Source of the DNA: Mycobacterium parascrofulaceum ATCC BAA-614
GTDB taxonomy: Bacteria > Actinomycetota > Actinomycetes > Mycobacteriales > Mycobacteriaceae
DNA: 64,000 bases
Assembly: GCF_000164135.1 (NCBI RefSeq)
Contig: NZ_GG770553.1
Location: forward strand, 920,532 to 984,531
Reading direction: 5' to 3'
The notes below the pieces were generated by a model. The model searched no databases and was not told the origin of the DNA. It saw only the letters and a program-made list of their open reading frames with translations. Position numbers and translations under genes: made by a program. Shown in pieces: positions 33,301-42,456 of this stretch (position 1 is the stretch's first letter; each line of letters opens with the position of its first letter).

Positions 33301-34602
33301 ATGTCGTCGCCAGTGAAGGTCAACGCCCCCCGCAACCCGCCGTACAAGCTGGCCGGCATCGCCGCGCTGATCCTCGCGCTGATGGCCGGCGCCCTGGTCT
33401 ACGGGCAGTTCCGCGGCGACCTCACCCCCAAGACCAAGTTGACGATGCTGGCCTCGCGCGCCGGTCTGGTGATGGACCCGGGCTCGAAGGTCACCTACAA
33501 CGGGGTGGAGATCGGCCGGGTGGGCGACATCTCCGAGACCGTGCGCGACGGCAAGCCCGCCGCCAAGTTCACCCTGGACGTGTATCCGCGGTATCTGTCG
33601 CTGATCCCGTCCAACGTGAACGCCGACATCAAGGCGACCACGGTGTTCGGCGGCAAGTACGTGTCGCTGACGACACCGAAAAACCCGTCGCCACAAAAGC
33701 TGAACCCGCACACCGTGATCGACGCGCGGTCGGTGACCACGGAGATCAACACGCTGTTCCAGACCATCACCTCGATCGCGGAGAAGGTGGATCCGGTCAA
33801 GCTGAACCTGACGCTGAGCGCGGCGGCCCAAGCGCTGACCGGGCTGGGCGATCGGTTCGGGCAGTCGGTGGTCAACGCCAACGCGATCCTCGACGACGTC
33901 AACCCGCAGATGCCGCAGGCCCGCCACGACATTCAGCAGCTGGCCGGACTCGGCGACACCTATGCGGACGCCGCGCCGGACCTGATCGATTTCCTCAACA
34001 ACGCGGTGATCACCTCGCGCACCATCAACGCCCAGCAGAAGGATTTGGACCAGGCGCTGCTGTCGGCGGCCGGGTTCGGTAATACCGGCGCCGACATCTT
34101 CAACCGGGGCGGCCCATACCTGGCGCGCGGGGCGGCGGATTTGGTGCCCTCCGCCCAGCTGCTGGACACCTACAGCCCTGAAATCTTTTGCACCCTGCGT
34201 AATTACCACGATGTTGAGCCCAAGGTAGCCGCATTCCTCGGCGGCAACGGATATTCGCAAAACAGCCACACGCAGTTGCTGTCCGGGCTCGGGCTGCTGG
34301 CCAACCCCGTGTCGGCGGTCGCCACCCTCGCCACCCTCGTCGGTGGCCTAGCAGGAGTGGTGGCCGGCGGTCCGAACCCTTATATCTACCCAGAAAACTT
34401 GCCGCGCGTGAACTCCCGCGGCGGGCCGGGCGGCGCGCCAGGCTGCTGGCAGCAAATCACCCACAGTCTTTGGCCCACGCCCGAATTAATTATGGACACC
34501 GGTAACAGCATCGCGCCGTACAACCACCTCGAAACCGGTTCCCCATACGCCATCGAGTACGTCTGGGGCCGCCAAGTAGGGGATAACACGATCAACCCAT
34601 GA
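33301..34602 (+). CDS. mce1A: Mce1A, MlaD-domain component of the Mce1 lipid importer
   Basis: A 433-residue protein with an N-terminal membrane anchor (about residues 15-32), one MlaD/Mce domain (about 40-115; LASRAGLVMDPGSKVTYNGVEIGRVGDI), a helical region (about 125-300) and a C-terminal part rich in Gly/Pro/Asn. The Mce proteins form a hexameric tunnel across the periplasm for fatty acids. It is about 20 residues shorter than Rv0169 (454). Its stop overlaps the mce1B start as ATGA. Confidence 0.95.
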   Translation: MSSPVKVNAPRNPPYKLAGIAALILALMAGALVYGQFRGDLTPKTKLTMLASRAGLVMDPGSKVTYNGVEIGRVGDISETVRDGKPAAKFTLDVYPRYLSLIPSNVNADIKATTVFGGKYVSLTTPKNPSPQKLNPHTVIDARSVTTEINTLFQTITSIAEKVDPVKLNLTLSAAAQALTGLGDRFGQSVVNANAILDDVNPQMPQARHDIQQLAGLGDTYADAAPDLIDFLNNAVITSRTINAQQKDLDQALLSAAGFGNTGADIFNRGGPYLARGAADLVPSAQLLDTYSPEIFCTLRNYHDVEPKVAAFLGGNGYSQNSHTQLLSGLGLLANPVSAVATLATLVGGLAGVVAGGPNPYIYPENLPRVNSRGGPGGAPGCWQQITHSLWPTPELIMDTGNSIAPYNHLETGSPYAIEYVWGRQVGDNTINP

Positions 34603-35639
34603 AAATCACCGGAACCATCGTCAGGCTCAGCATCTTCTCCTTGGTGCTGCTGGTCTTCACTGTGATGATCATCGTCGTCTTCGGGCAGATGCGATTCGAC
34701 AGCACGAACTCCTACGCGGCCGAATTCACCAACGTCAGCGGGCTGCGGGCGGGCCAGTTCGTCCGCGCCTCGGGCGTGGAGATCGGTAAGGTGGACAAGG
34801 TCGAGCTGGCCGACGGCGGCAAGCGGGCGCGGGTGAAGTTCAACGTCGACCGCTCGGTGCCGCTGTACCAGTCGACGACCGCGCAGATCCGCTATCTAGA
34901 CCTGATCGGCAACCGGTACCTGGAACTCAAACGGGGAGAAGGCGAAGGCGCCGACCGGGTCTTGCCGCCGGGCGGCTTCATCCCGGCATCGCGAACCTCG
35001 CCGGCGCTCGACCTCGACGCCTTGATCGGTGGGTTCAAACCGCTGTTCCGGGCGCTGGACCCACAGAAGGTGAACACCATCGCGACGGCTCTGATCACCG
35101 TGTTCCAGGGCCAGGGCGGCACCATCAACGACATCCTCGACCAAACGGCGCAGCTGACCACGCAGCTCGGTGAGCGAGACCAGGCGATCGGCGAGGTCAT
35201 CAAGAACCTGAACATCGTCCTGGACACCACGGTTCGCCACCGCCAGCAGTTCGACCAGACGGTCAACAACCTCGAGGTGCTCATTACCGGGCTGAAGGAC
35301 CACGGTGACCAACTGGCGGGTGGGACCGCGCACATCAGCAACGCGGCCGGGACGGTCGCCGATCTGCTCGCCGAGGATCGCGGGCTGCTGCATAAGACTC
35401 TCAACTATTTGGACGCGATCCAGCAGCCTCTCATCGACCAGCGCGACGGGCTCAACGACTATTTCAAGAAGGTGCCCACCGCGTTGAACATGATCGGGCG
35501 CGCTATCGGTTCCTATGGCGACTTCGTGAACTACTACGCCTGCGACATCACCCTCAAGTTCAACGGGCTGCAGCCCGGCGGCCCGGTCCGCACGGTCCGG
35601 CTCTTCCAGCAGCCGACGGGTAGGTGCACCCCGCAATGA
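34599..35639 (+). CDS. mce1B: Mce1B
   Basis: A 346-residue Mce protein: membrane anchor at residues about 7-27, MlaD domain about 35-115 (NVSGLRAGQFVRASGVEIGKV), long amphipathic helices with Gln/Asn-rich heptads about 160-300, and a short Cys-containing tail (YACDI, GRCTPQ). It is a subunit of the heteromeric Mce1 tunnel. It is coupled to mce1A and mce1C by ATGA overlaps and equals Rv0170 in length. Confidence 0.95.
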   Translation: MKITGTIVRLSIFSLVLLVFTVMIIVVFGQMRFDSTNSYAAEFTNVSGLRAGQFVRASGVEIGKVDKVELADGGKRARVKFNVDRSVPLYQSTTAQIRYLDLIGNRYLELKRGEGEGADRVLPPGGFIPASRTSPALDLDALIGGFKPLFRALDPQKVNTIATALITVFQGQGGTINDILDQTAQLTTQLGERDQAIGEVIKNLNIVLDTTVRHRQQFDQTVNNLEVLITGLKDHGDQLAGGTAHISNAAGTVADLLAEDRGLLHKTLNYLDAIQQPLIDQRDGLNDYFKKVPTALNMIGRAIGSYGDFVNYYACDITLKFNGLQPGGPVRTVRLFQQPTGRCTPQ

Positions 35640-37228
35640 GGACGCTGGAACCACCCAACCGGGTTCGCATCGGCCTGATGGGCATCATCGTTACGCTGCT
35701 CGTCATCGGCGTCGGCCAAAGCTTCACGAGCGTCCCGATGCTGATGGCCAAACCGCACTACTACGGCCAGTTCACTGACACCGGCGGTATCGGCGTCGGC
35801 GACAAGGTGCGCATCGCCGGTGTGGACGTTGGAAAGGTCGAGGCCCTCAATATCGAAGGCGACCACATCCTGGTCAAATTCAATCTCGGCACCGCGACCA
35901 TCGGCACCGAGAGCCGGCTCGCCATCAAGACCGACACCATCCTCGGCAAGAAGATCGTCGACGTCGAGGCGCGGGGCAACCAGAAACTGAGGCCCGGAGA
36001 CTCGTTGCCGATCGGTCAGAGCACCACGCCCTACCAGATCTACGATGCGTTCTTCGACGTCACCAGGGCCGCCCAGGGCTGGAATATCGACACGGTCAAG
36101 GAATCGCTGCACGTGCTCTCGCAGACCATCGACCAGACCTACCCGCACCTGAGCGCGGCCCTGGACGGCGTCGCCAAGTTCTCCGACACCATCGGCAAGC
36201 GCGACGAGCAGGTCAAACATCTGCTGGCCCAGGCCAACCAGGTAGCGAGCGTCCTCGGTGACCGCAGCGACCAAGTGGACCGCCTGCTGGTCAACGCGAA
36301 GAACCTGCTGGTTGCCTTCAACGAGCGCGGCCAGGCCATCGACGCGCTGCTGTCCAATGTCGCCGCCTTCTCCGAACAGGTCAAGGGCCTCATCAACGAC
36401 AACCCGAACCTGAACCACGTCCTCGAGCAGCTGCGCCAGGTCAGCGACATCCTCAAGGAGCGCAAAGACGACGTCGCCGTGGGACTGACCGAGGTGGGCA
36501 AGTTTTTGCCGTCGTTGAACGAGGCGATCTCGTCGGGACCGTTTTTCAAGGTGGTCCTGCACAATCTTGCCCCTTATCAGATTCTGCAGCCGTGGGTCGA
36601 CGCAGCGTTTAAGAAGCGCGGCATCGACCCGGAGAACTTCTGGCGCAGCGCCGGGCTGCCCGAATTCCGGTGGCCCGACCCGAACGGCACCCGGCTCCCG
36701 AACGGCGCGCCGCCGCCGGCGCCCCCGGTGCTGGAGGGCACGCCGGAGCACCCGGGGCCGGCCGTTCCCCCCGGATCGCCCTGCTCCTATACCCCGGCTA
36801 ACCCGGGCGGCAACGTGACCGTCGGCGACGAGGGTCTGCCGCGGCCATGGAACCCGCTGCCCTGCGCCGGTGGGGGCATCGGACCGTTCGGCGGCCCGGG
36901 CTTCCCGGCACCGGTCGACGTGCTGACCTCGCCGCCGAACCCGGGCGGTCTGCCGCCCACACCGGGCATCCCGATCGCCGGACGGCCGGGCGACCCGCCA
37001 CCGAACGTCCCGGGCACGCCTGTGCCGCTGCCTGCGCAGGCGCCGCCGGGGGCGCGCACCGAGAACCTGGCGCCGGCGGGGCCGACACCGCCTCCGTCGA
37101 CGTTCGCACCGGGCTTCCCGCCGGGACCGGCGGCCCCACCCGGGCCGGGGAACCAGCTACCGGCGCCGTTCATCAATCCGGGCGGAACCGGCGGCAGCGG
37201 CGCTGCGGGGGGAGGTAGCCAGAATTGA
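35636..37228 (+). CDS. mce1C: Mce1C with long Pro/Gly-rich C-terminal tail
   Basis: A 530-residue Mce protein. Start MRTLEPPNRVRIGLMG, membrane anchor about 12-30, MlaD domain about 38-115, helical region about 140-325, then a low-complexity tail of about 170 residues rich in Pro, Gly and Ala (APPPAPPVLEGTPEHPGPAV near 365-385). The tail is typical of Mce1C and probably extends outward through cell-wall layers. The ATG at 35636 overlaps the mce1B stop; a GTG four codons earlier is less likely. Rv0171 is about 515 residues. Confidence 0.95.
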   Translation: MRTLEPPNRVRIGLMGIIVTLLVIGVGQSFTSVPMLMAKPHYYGQFTDTGGIGVGDKVRIAGVDVGKVEALNIEGDHILVKFNLGTATIGTESRLAIKTDTILGKKIVDVEARGNQKLRPGDSLPIGQSTTPYQIYDAFFDVTRAAQGWNIDTVKESLHVLSQTIDQTYPHLSAALDGVAKFSDTIGKRDEQVKHLLAQANQVASVLGDRSDQVDRLLVNAKNLLVAFNERGQAIDALLSNVAAFSEQVKGLINDNPNLNHVLEQLRQVSDILKERKDDVAVGLTEVGKFLPSLNEAISSGPFFKVVLHNLAPYQILQPWVDAAFKKRGIDPENFWRSAGLPEFRWPDPNGTRLPNGAPPPAPPVLEGTPEHPGPAVPPGSPCSYTPANPGGNVTVGDEGLPRPWNPLPCAGGGIGPFGGPGFPAPVDVLTSPPNPGGLPPTPGIPIAGRPGDPPPNVPGTPVPLPAQAPPGARTENLAPAGPTPPPSTFAPGFPPGPAAPPGPGNQLPAPFINPGGTGGSGAAGGGSQN

Positions 37229-38838
37229 GCACCGCCTTTGACATCCGGAACATCCGGCTACCGAAGCTGACCCGGGCGACCGTGGTCATCGGATCGCTGG
37301 TGATCGTGCTGGCGCTGGTCGCCGGGTTCGTCGGCTGGAAGCTGTACCAGAAGCTGACCAACAACACCGTGGTGGCCTACTTCCCGGCGGCCAACGCTCT
37401 CTACCCGGGCGACAAGGTCCAGATCATGGGGTTGCGGGTGGGCGCGATCGACAAGATCGAGCCGGCCGGCGACAAGATGAAGGTCACCTTCCACTACGAG
37501 AACAAGTACCGGGTCCCCGCCAGCGCCAACGCCGTCATCCTCAACCCGACGTTGGTGGCATCGCGAGCCATCCAGCTGGAGCCGCCGTACAAGGGCGGAC
37601 CGGTGCTGGCCGACAACGCCGTGATCCCCGAGGAGCGCACGCAGGTCCCCGTCGAGTGGGACCAGCTGCGCAACAGCATCACCAATATCATCTCCAAGCT
37701 GGGGCCGACGCCGGAGCAGCCGACGGGGCCGTTCGGTGAGGTGATCGAGTCCTACGCTGACGGCCTTGCCGGTAAGGGCAAGGAGATCAATACGACGCTG
37801 ACCAACCTGTCGCAGGCGTTGACAGCGTTGAACGAGGGCCGCGGCGACTTCTTCGCGGTCGTGAAAAGCCTGGCGCTGTTCGTCAACGCGCTGCACAAGG
37901 ACGACCAGCAGTTCGTCGCGCTGAACCAGAACCTGGCGGACTTCACGACGCGGCTGGCGCACAACGACAGCGACTTGGCCAACGCAATCCAGCAGCTCGA
38001 CAGCCTGCTGTCCACGGTGCGCCCGTTCCTCGACAAGAACCGGAGTGTGCTGACCTACGACATCAACAACCTGGCCACCGTGACGAACACGATCCTGCAG
38101 CCGGACCCGCTCAACGGGCTCGAGACCGCGTTGCACATCCTCCCGACGGCCGCTTCGAACATCAACCAGGTTTATCACCCGTCGCACGGTTCGGTGGTCG
38201 CCATCCCGGCGATCACGAGTTTCGCCAACCCGATGCAGTTCATCTGCAGTTCGATTCAGGCGGGCAGCCGGCTCGGGTATCAGGAATCCGCCGAACTGTG
38301 CGCCCAATATCTGGCGCCGATCCTCGACAGCATCAAGTTCAATTACCTGCCGTTCGGAGCGAACCTGTTCAGCACGGCGGAGGTCCTGCCGAAGGAGATC
38401 GCCTATTCCGAGCCGCGACTGCAGCCGCCGAACGGCTATAAGGACACCACCGTCCCCGGCATCTGGGTCCCGGACACCCCGACGTCGCACCGCAACACCC
38501 AGCCCGGCTGGATCGTCGCGCCCGGGATGCAGGGTCAGCAGGTCGGGCCGATCACGGCGGGCTTGATGACCCCCGACTCGCTGGCCGAGCTCATGGGAGG
38601 CCCTAACATCGCCCCAGTCCAATCGAACCTGCAGACGCCGCCGGGCCCGCCGAACGCGTACGACGAGAACCCGATCGTGCCGCCGATCGGGCTGAACGCG
38701 CCGGTGCCGATCCAGCCGCCGCCGCCCGGGCCGAATGTGGCGCCGGGGCCGGTCGCCCCAACGCCGGCGCCGGTCGCGGCGCCCGCGCCCAACGCGGGTG
38801 GGCCGGCGGTGCCCACTGACTTCGGGGGTGGCCAGTGA
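37225..38838 (+). CDS. mce1D: Mce1D
   Basis: A 537-residue Mce protein: N-terminal anchor about 19-40, MlaD domain about 46-125 (PAANALYPGDKVQIMGLRVGAI), helical region about 145-330 and a Pro-rich tail from about 470. The TTG start (TTGA overlap with the mce1C stop) is supported by the conserved opening STAFDIRNIRLPKLTR and by GGAGG upstream. It corresponds to Rv0172. Its TGA stop falls in the first unit of a 54-base tandem repeat. Confidence 0.95.
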   Translation: MSTAFDIRNIRLPKLTRATVVIGSLVIVLALVAGFVGWKLYQKLTNNTVVAYFPAANALYPGDKVQIMGLRVGAIDKIEPAGDKMKVTFHYENKYRVPASANAVILNPTLVASRAIQLEPPYKGGPVLADNAVIPEERTQVPVEWDQLRNSITNIISKLGPTPEQPTGPFGEVIESYADGLAGKGKEINTTLTNLSQALTALNEGRGDFFAVVKSLALFVNALHKDDQQFVALNQNLADFTTRLAHNDSDLANAIQQLDSLLSTVRPFLDKNRSVLTYDINNLATVTNTILQPDPLNGLETALHILPTAASNINQVYHPSHGSVVAIPAITSFANPMQFICSSIQAGSRLGYQESAELCAQYLAPILDSIKFNYLPFGANLFSTAEVLPKEIAYSEPRLQPPNGYKDTTVPGIWVPDTPTSHRNTQPGWIVAPGMQGQQVGPITAGLMTPDSLAELMGGPNIAPVQSNLQTPPGPPNAYDENPIVPPIGLNAPVPIQPPPPGPNVAPGPVAPTPAPVAAPAPNAGGPAVPTDFGGGQ

Positions 38839-38970
38839 GGCGCGTGACGAGCGCGGGACGCGCGAGGAACAAGCCGAACCGTCGGGCACTGAGGCGCGGG
38901 ACGAGCGCGGTACGCGAGAGGAGCAAGCCGAAACAACGGCCAGTGATGCGGGTGACGATGCTGATTCGCC
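38836..38970 (+). repeat. 54-bp tandem repeat (two full units and a partial third) at the mce1D-lprK junction
   Basis: Units begin at 38836, 38890 and 38944. The first two share TGAGGCGCG-GACGAGCGCGG and GAGGAACAAGCC/GAGGAGCAAGCC with few differences; the third matches for about 17 bases and runs into lprK. Unit 1 overlaps the mce1D stop (GTGA), and the third begins with TGATG at the lprK start. Insertion between operon genes with overlapping stop and start codons is how mycobacterial interspersed repetitive units (MIRU) are arranged. Confidence 0.75.
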
Positions 38971-40106
38971 GCCGGGCCTGTCAGGGCCTGGTGCTGCTGA
39001 TGGCCACGCTGGTGCTGAGTTCGTGCGGTTGGCGCGGCATCTCCAACGTCGCGATCCCCGGTGGTCCCGGCAGCGGCTCGGGCGCCATGACGATCTACGT
39101 GCAGGTGCCGGACACCCTGGCGATCAACGGCAACAGCAAGGTGATGGTGGCCGACGTCTTCGTCGGGTCGATCAAGTCCATCCAGCTGAAGAACTGGATC
39201 GCCACGTTGACGCTGGGTGTCGACAAGAACACCAAGCTGCCCAAGAACGCGACTGCCAAGATCGGCCAGACCTCGCTGCTGGGCTCCCAGCACGTCGAAC
39301 TGGCCGCGCCGCCGAACCCGTCGCAGGAATTGCTGAAGAACGGCGACACCATTCCGCTGAAGAACTCCTCGTCGTATCCCACCACCGAACAGACCCTGGC
39401 CAGCCTCTCGCTGATCCTGCGCGGCGGGGGCATCCCCAACCTGGAGGTGCTGCAGAACGAGGTCTACAACATCTTCAACGGCCGCGGCGACCAGATCCGG
39501 TCCTTCCTCGGCAAGCTGGACATGTTCACCAGTCAACTCAACGAGCAGCGCGACGACATCACCCACGCGATCGACTCGACCAACCGGCTGCTCACCTACG
39601 TGGGGGCGCGGGCCGACGTCCTGGACCGGGTGCTCACCGACATCCCGCCGCTGATCAAGCATTTCGCCGACACCAAGAACCTGCTGATCAACGCCGTCGA
39701 CGCGGTGGGACGGCTCAGCCAGGCCGCCGACCAGTACCTGTCGGAAGCCCGTGGGCCGCTGCACACCGACCTGCAGGCGCTGCAATGCCCGTTGAAGGAG
39801 TTGGGCCGCGCCTCACCGTACCTGGTTGGTGCGCTGAAGCTCATCCTCACCCAGCCCTTCGACATCGACACCGTGCCGAAGATCTTCCGCGGTGACTACC
39901 TCAACCTCTCGCTGACGCTCGACGTGACCTACAGTGCCGTCGACAACGCGTTCCTCACCGGCACCGGATTGTCGGGGGCCCTGCGCGCGCTCGAGCAGTC
40001 GTACGGGCGTGATCCCGAGACGATGATCCCCGACGTCCGTTACACACCGAACCCGAACGACGCGCCCGGTGGGCCACTGGTGGAAAGGGGCGACAGGAAT
40101 TGCTGA
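38946..40106 (+). CDS. lprK: Mce1E / LprK lipoprotein
   Basis: A 386-residue Mce lipoprotein. The signal sequence MRVTMLIRRRACQGLVLLM ends in the lipobox LVLSSC, after which the MlaD domain (about 40-120; YVQVPDTLAINGNSKVMVADVFVGSI) and helical region follow. The anchored Cys distinguishes Mce1E from the other subunits. The ATG at 38946 gives nearly the length of Rv0173 (390) and a normal signal sequence. The frame is open to GTG 38835, but that adds 37 Arg-rich residues encoded by the tandem repeat, which would spoil the signal peptide. Confidence 0.92.
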   Translation: MRVTMLIRRRACQGLVLLMATLVLSSCGWRGISNVAIPGGPGSGSGAMTIYVQVPDTLAINGNSKVMVADVFVGSIKSIQLKNWIATLTLGVDKNTKLPKNATAKIGQTSLLGSQHVELAAPPNPSQELLKNGDTIPLKNSSSYPTTEQTLASLSLILRGGGIPNLEVLQNEVYNIFNGRGDQIRSFLGKLDMFTSQLNEQRDDITHAIDSTNRLLTYVGARADVLDRVLTDIPPLIKHFADTKNLLINAVDAVGRLSQAADQYLSEARGPLHTDLQALQCPLKELGRASPYLVGALKLILTQPFDIDTVPKIFRGDYLNLSLTLDVTYSAVDNAFLTGTGLSGALRALEQSYGRDPETMIPDVRYTPNPNDAPGGPLVERGDRNC

Positions 40107-41650
40107 CTCCTTTCATCAGACGCCAGCTGATCGCGTTCGGAATCCTGACGGTCATCTCGCTGCTCGTCCTCGGGGTGTACTACCTGCAGCTCCCGAGCCT
40201 GGCGGGGATCGGTCGCTACACGCTCAAGGCCGAATTGCCCGCGTCGGGCGGCCTGTATCCGACGGCGAACGTGACGTATCGCGGCATCACCATCGGCAAG
40301 GTCACCGACGTCGAGCCGACCGAGCGCGGCGCCGAAGCGACGATGAGCATCGACAGCCGGTACAAGATCCCGACTGACGCGACGGCCAACGTGCACTCGG
40401 TGTCGGCGGTCGGTGAGCAGTACCTGGATCTGGAATCGACCGGCAATCCCGGCAAGTTCCTATCGGAGGGGCAGACGATCACGAAGGGCACGGTGCCCGC
40501 CGAGATCGGGCCGGCGCTGGACACGGCCAACCGCGGCTTGGCCGTGCTGCCCAAGGACAAGATCGCCCAATTGCTCGATGAGACAGCGCAATCGGTGGGC
40601 GGCCTAGGCCCAGCCCTGCAGCGGCTGGTGGACTCCACGCAGGCGATCGTCGGTGATTTCAAGACCAACATCACCGAAGTCAACGACATCATCCAGAACT
40701 CGGGCCCGGTGCTGGACAGCCAGGTCAAGTCGAGTGACGCCATCGAACGCTGGGCGCGCAACCTGAACCGACTGGGCGCGCAGTCCGCGCAGGAAGACGC
40801 GCACGTGAAAAGTGTGCTGCGCCAGGCGGCGCCTACGGCCGACCAGATCAACGACGTCTTCAACGACGTGCGGGAGTCGCTGCCGCAGACGCTGGCGAAT
40901 CTCGAGGTGGTTTTCGACCTGCTCAAGCGGTATCACGCCGGCGTCGAGCAGCTCTTGGTCTTCTTGCCGCAGGGCGCGTCGATCGTCCAGACGGTGGGCC
41001 TGGCGAACCCGAACATGGCAGACCTGGACCTGGCATTGCCGATTAACCAGCCGCCGCCTTGTCTGACCGGGTTCATCCCGGCGTCGGAATGGCGGTCCCC
41101 GGCCGACACCAGCATCCAACCGCTGCCGTCGGGCACGTACTGCAAGATCCCGATGGACACCCCAGCCAACGGCGTCCGCGGATCCCGAAACATGCCCTGC
41201 GTCGATGTCCCGGGAAAGCGGGCGGCCACCCCGCGGGAGTGCCGCGACCCCAAGCCGTACGTTCCGGCCGGAACCAACCCCTGGTATGGCGACCCCAACC
41301 AGATCCTGACCTGCCCCGCCCCCGCGGCGCGCTGTGACCAGCCGGTGAAACCGGGTCAGGTGATCCCGGCGCCGTCGATAGACACCGGCCTCAACCCGGC
41401 CCCCTCGGACCGGGTGGCGGGGACGCCCCCGCCGACCAGCGACCCCTTGTCGCGGCCGGGGTCGGGTACCGTGCAGTGCAACGGCCAGCAGCCCAACCCG
41501 TGTGTCTACACGCCCAGCGGGCCGCCAGTGGCGACTTACAGCCCCCAAAGCGGTGAACTGGTAGGGCCAGACGGTGTTAAATACTCCGTCGAGAACTCGG
41601 CCAGAACAGGAGACGACGGATGGAAGGAGATGCTGGCGCCAGCCGGCTGA
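40100..41650 (+). CDS. mce1F: Mce1F
   Basis: A 516-residue Mce protein: anchor about 8-28, MlaD domain about 37-115 (LPASGGLYPTANVTYRGITIGKV), helical region about 135-310, and a C-terminal part with several Cys pairs and Pro. The TTG start (ttg ctg act cct) gives the known opening LTPFIRRQL and overlaps the lprK stop by seven bases. It corresponds to Rv0174 (515 residues) and closes the set of six Mce subunits. Confidence 0.94.
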   Translation: MLTPFIRRQLIAFGILTVISLLVLGVYYLQLPSLAGIGRYTLKAELPASGGLYPTANVTYRGITIGKVTDVEPTERGAEATMSIDSRYKIPTDATANVHSVSAVGEQYLDLESTGNPGKFLSEGQTITKGTVPAEIGPALDTANRGLAVLPKDKIAQLLDETAQSVGGLGPALQRLVDSTQAIVGDFKTNITEVNDIIQNSGPVLDSQVKSSDAIERWARNLNRLGAQSAQEDAHVKSVLRQAAPTADQINDVFNDVRESLPQTLANLEVVFDLLKRYHAGVEQLLVFLPQGASIVQTVGLANPNMADLDLALPINQPPPCLTGFIPASEWRSPADTSIQPLPSGTYCKIPMDTPANGVRGSRNMPCVDVPGKRAATPRECRDPKPYVPAGTNPWYGDPNQILTCPAPAARCDQPVKPGQVIPAPSIDTGLNPAPSDRVAGTPPPTSDPLSRPGSGTVQCNGQQPNPCVYTPSGPPVATYSPQSGELVGPDGVKYSVENSARTGDDGWKEMLAPAG

Positions 41651-42456
41651 ACCCCCAACCGATGCCGAAGTTTCGTGGTCTGCGCAGACGGCGTCCGAAG
41701 AACCAGGATCCGGCGGCTGCCGACCCGACCAATCCCGACGTGACGGCCGAGGACTCGGCGCAAGCCGAGGACGGGCCCGACTCGACCAGCCCCGAGCCGA
41801 CGGCCGAGGCCTCGGCAGAGGCCGAGGACGGGCCCGACTTGATCGGCCCGGCGGTGTCGGCCGAGGAACCGTCGACGGCCCCGGAGGAGCCGGCGGAACC
41901 CGACGACGCAACCGAGCAGACCGGCCCGGAGGCCGGAATCGGCGAAGCCGCGCGCGGTCCGTCGCGGTTGGGGCGCGGCTGGCTGGCCGGCATCGCGTCG
42001 ACGCTCGTGCTCCTCGCCGCGGCCGTCGGGGCCGGTGGTTATTTCGCGTTGCGCTACCACCACGAAAGCCAGGCGGTAGCCCGCGGCAACGCGGCTGCGC
42101 TCAAGGCGGCCGTCGAGTGCGTTTCGGCGACCCAGGCGCCCGACACCAATGCGATGGCGGCGAGTGAGCAGAAGATCATCGACTGCGGCACAGACGCTTT
42201 CCGCTCGCAGGCCCTGCTCTACACCAGCATGCTCGTCCAGGCGTATCAGGCTGCCAACGTTCGCGTCCAGGTGTCCGACTTGCGGGCGGCGGTCGAACGT
42301 AACAACCCCGACGGCTCGGTCGACGTGCTCGTCGCGGTCCGCGTCAAAGTCGCCAACGATCAGACGCAGAACGAGACCGGGTACCGCCTGCGCGTGAAAA
42401 TGGCAATGGCCGAAGGGCAATACAAGATATCCAAGCTCGACCAGGTGACGAAGTGA
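41620..42456 (+). CDS. mam1A: Mce-associated membrane protein (Rv0175-like) with acidic repeat N-terminus
   Basis: A 278-residue protein with one membrane helix (about 125-148) and a C-terminal domain (about 150-275) of the Mce-associated type with two Cys (VECVSAT, IDCGTDAF). The N-terminal 115 residues are acidic, disordered and repetitive: two 19-residue units TAEDSAQAEDGPD... and TAEASAEAEDGPD... start at residues 42 and 61. Rv0175 is annotated at 213 residues, so this tail is longer. The ATG overlaps the end of mce1F by 31 bases. Mam proteins are thought to stabilise Mce complexes. Confidence 0.88.
   Translation: MEGDAGASRLNPQPMPKFRGLRRRRPKNQDPAAADPTNPDVTAEDSAQAEDGPDSTSPEPTAEASAEAEDGPDLIGPAVSAEEPSTAPEEPAEPDDATEQTGPEAGIGEAARGPSRLGRGWLAGIASTLVLLAAAVGAGGYFALRYHHESQAVARGNAAALKAAVECVSATQAPDTNAMAASEQKIIDCGTDAFRSQALLYTSMLVQAYQAANVRVQVSDLRAAVERNNPDGSVDVLVAVRVKVANDQTQNETGYRLRVKMAMAEGQYKISKLDQVTK

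Noticed and set aside
38835..38945. GTG 38835 as the start of lprK (GTGA overlap with mce1D).
   Set aside because: It adds 37 Arg-rich residues from the tandem repeat before the signal sequence and makes the protein longer than the known one. ATG 38946 gives a normal lipoprotein signal, though the GTG is not excluded.
38836..38970. Possible CRISPR array.
   Set aside because: The units are directly adjacent without unique spacers and there are no cas genes; it is a tandem repeat.
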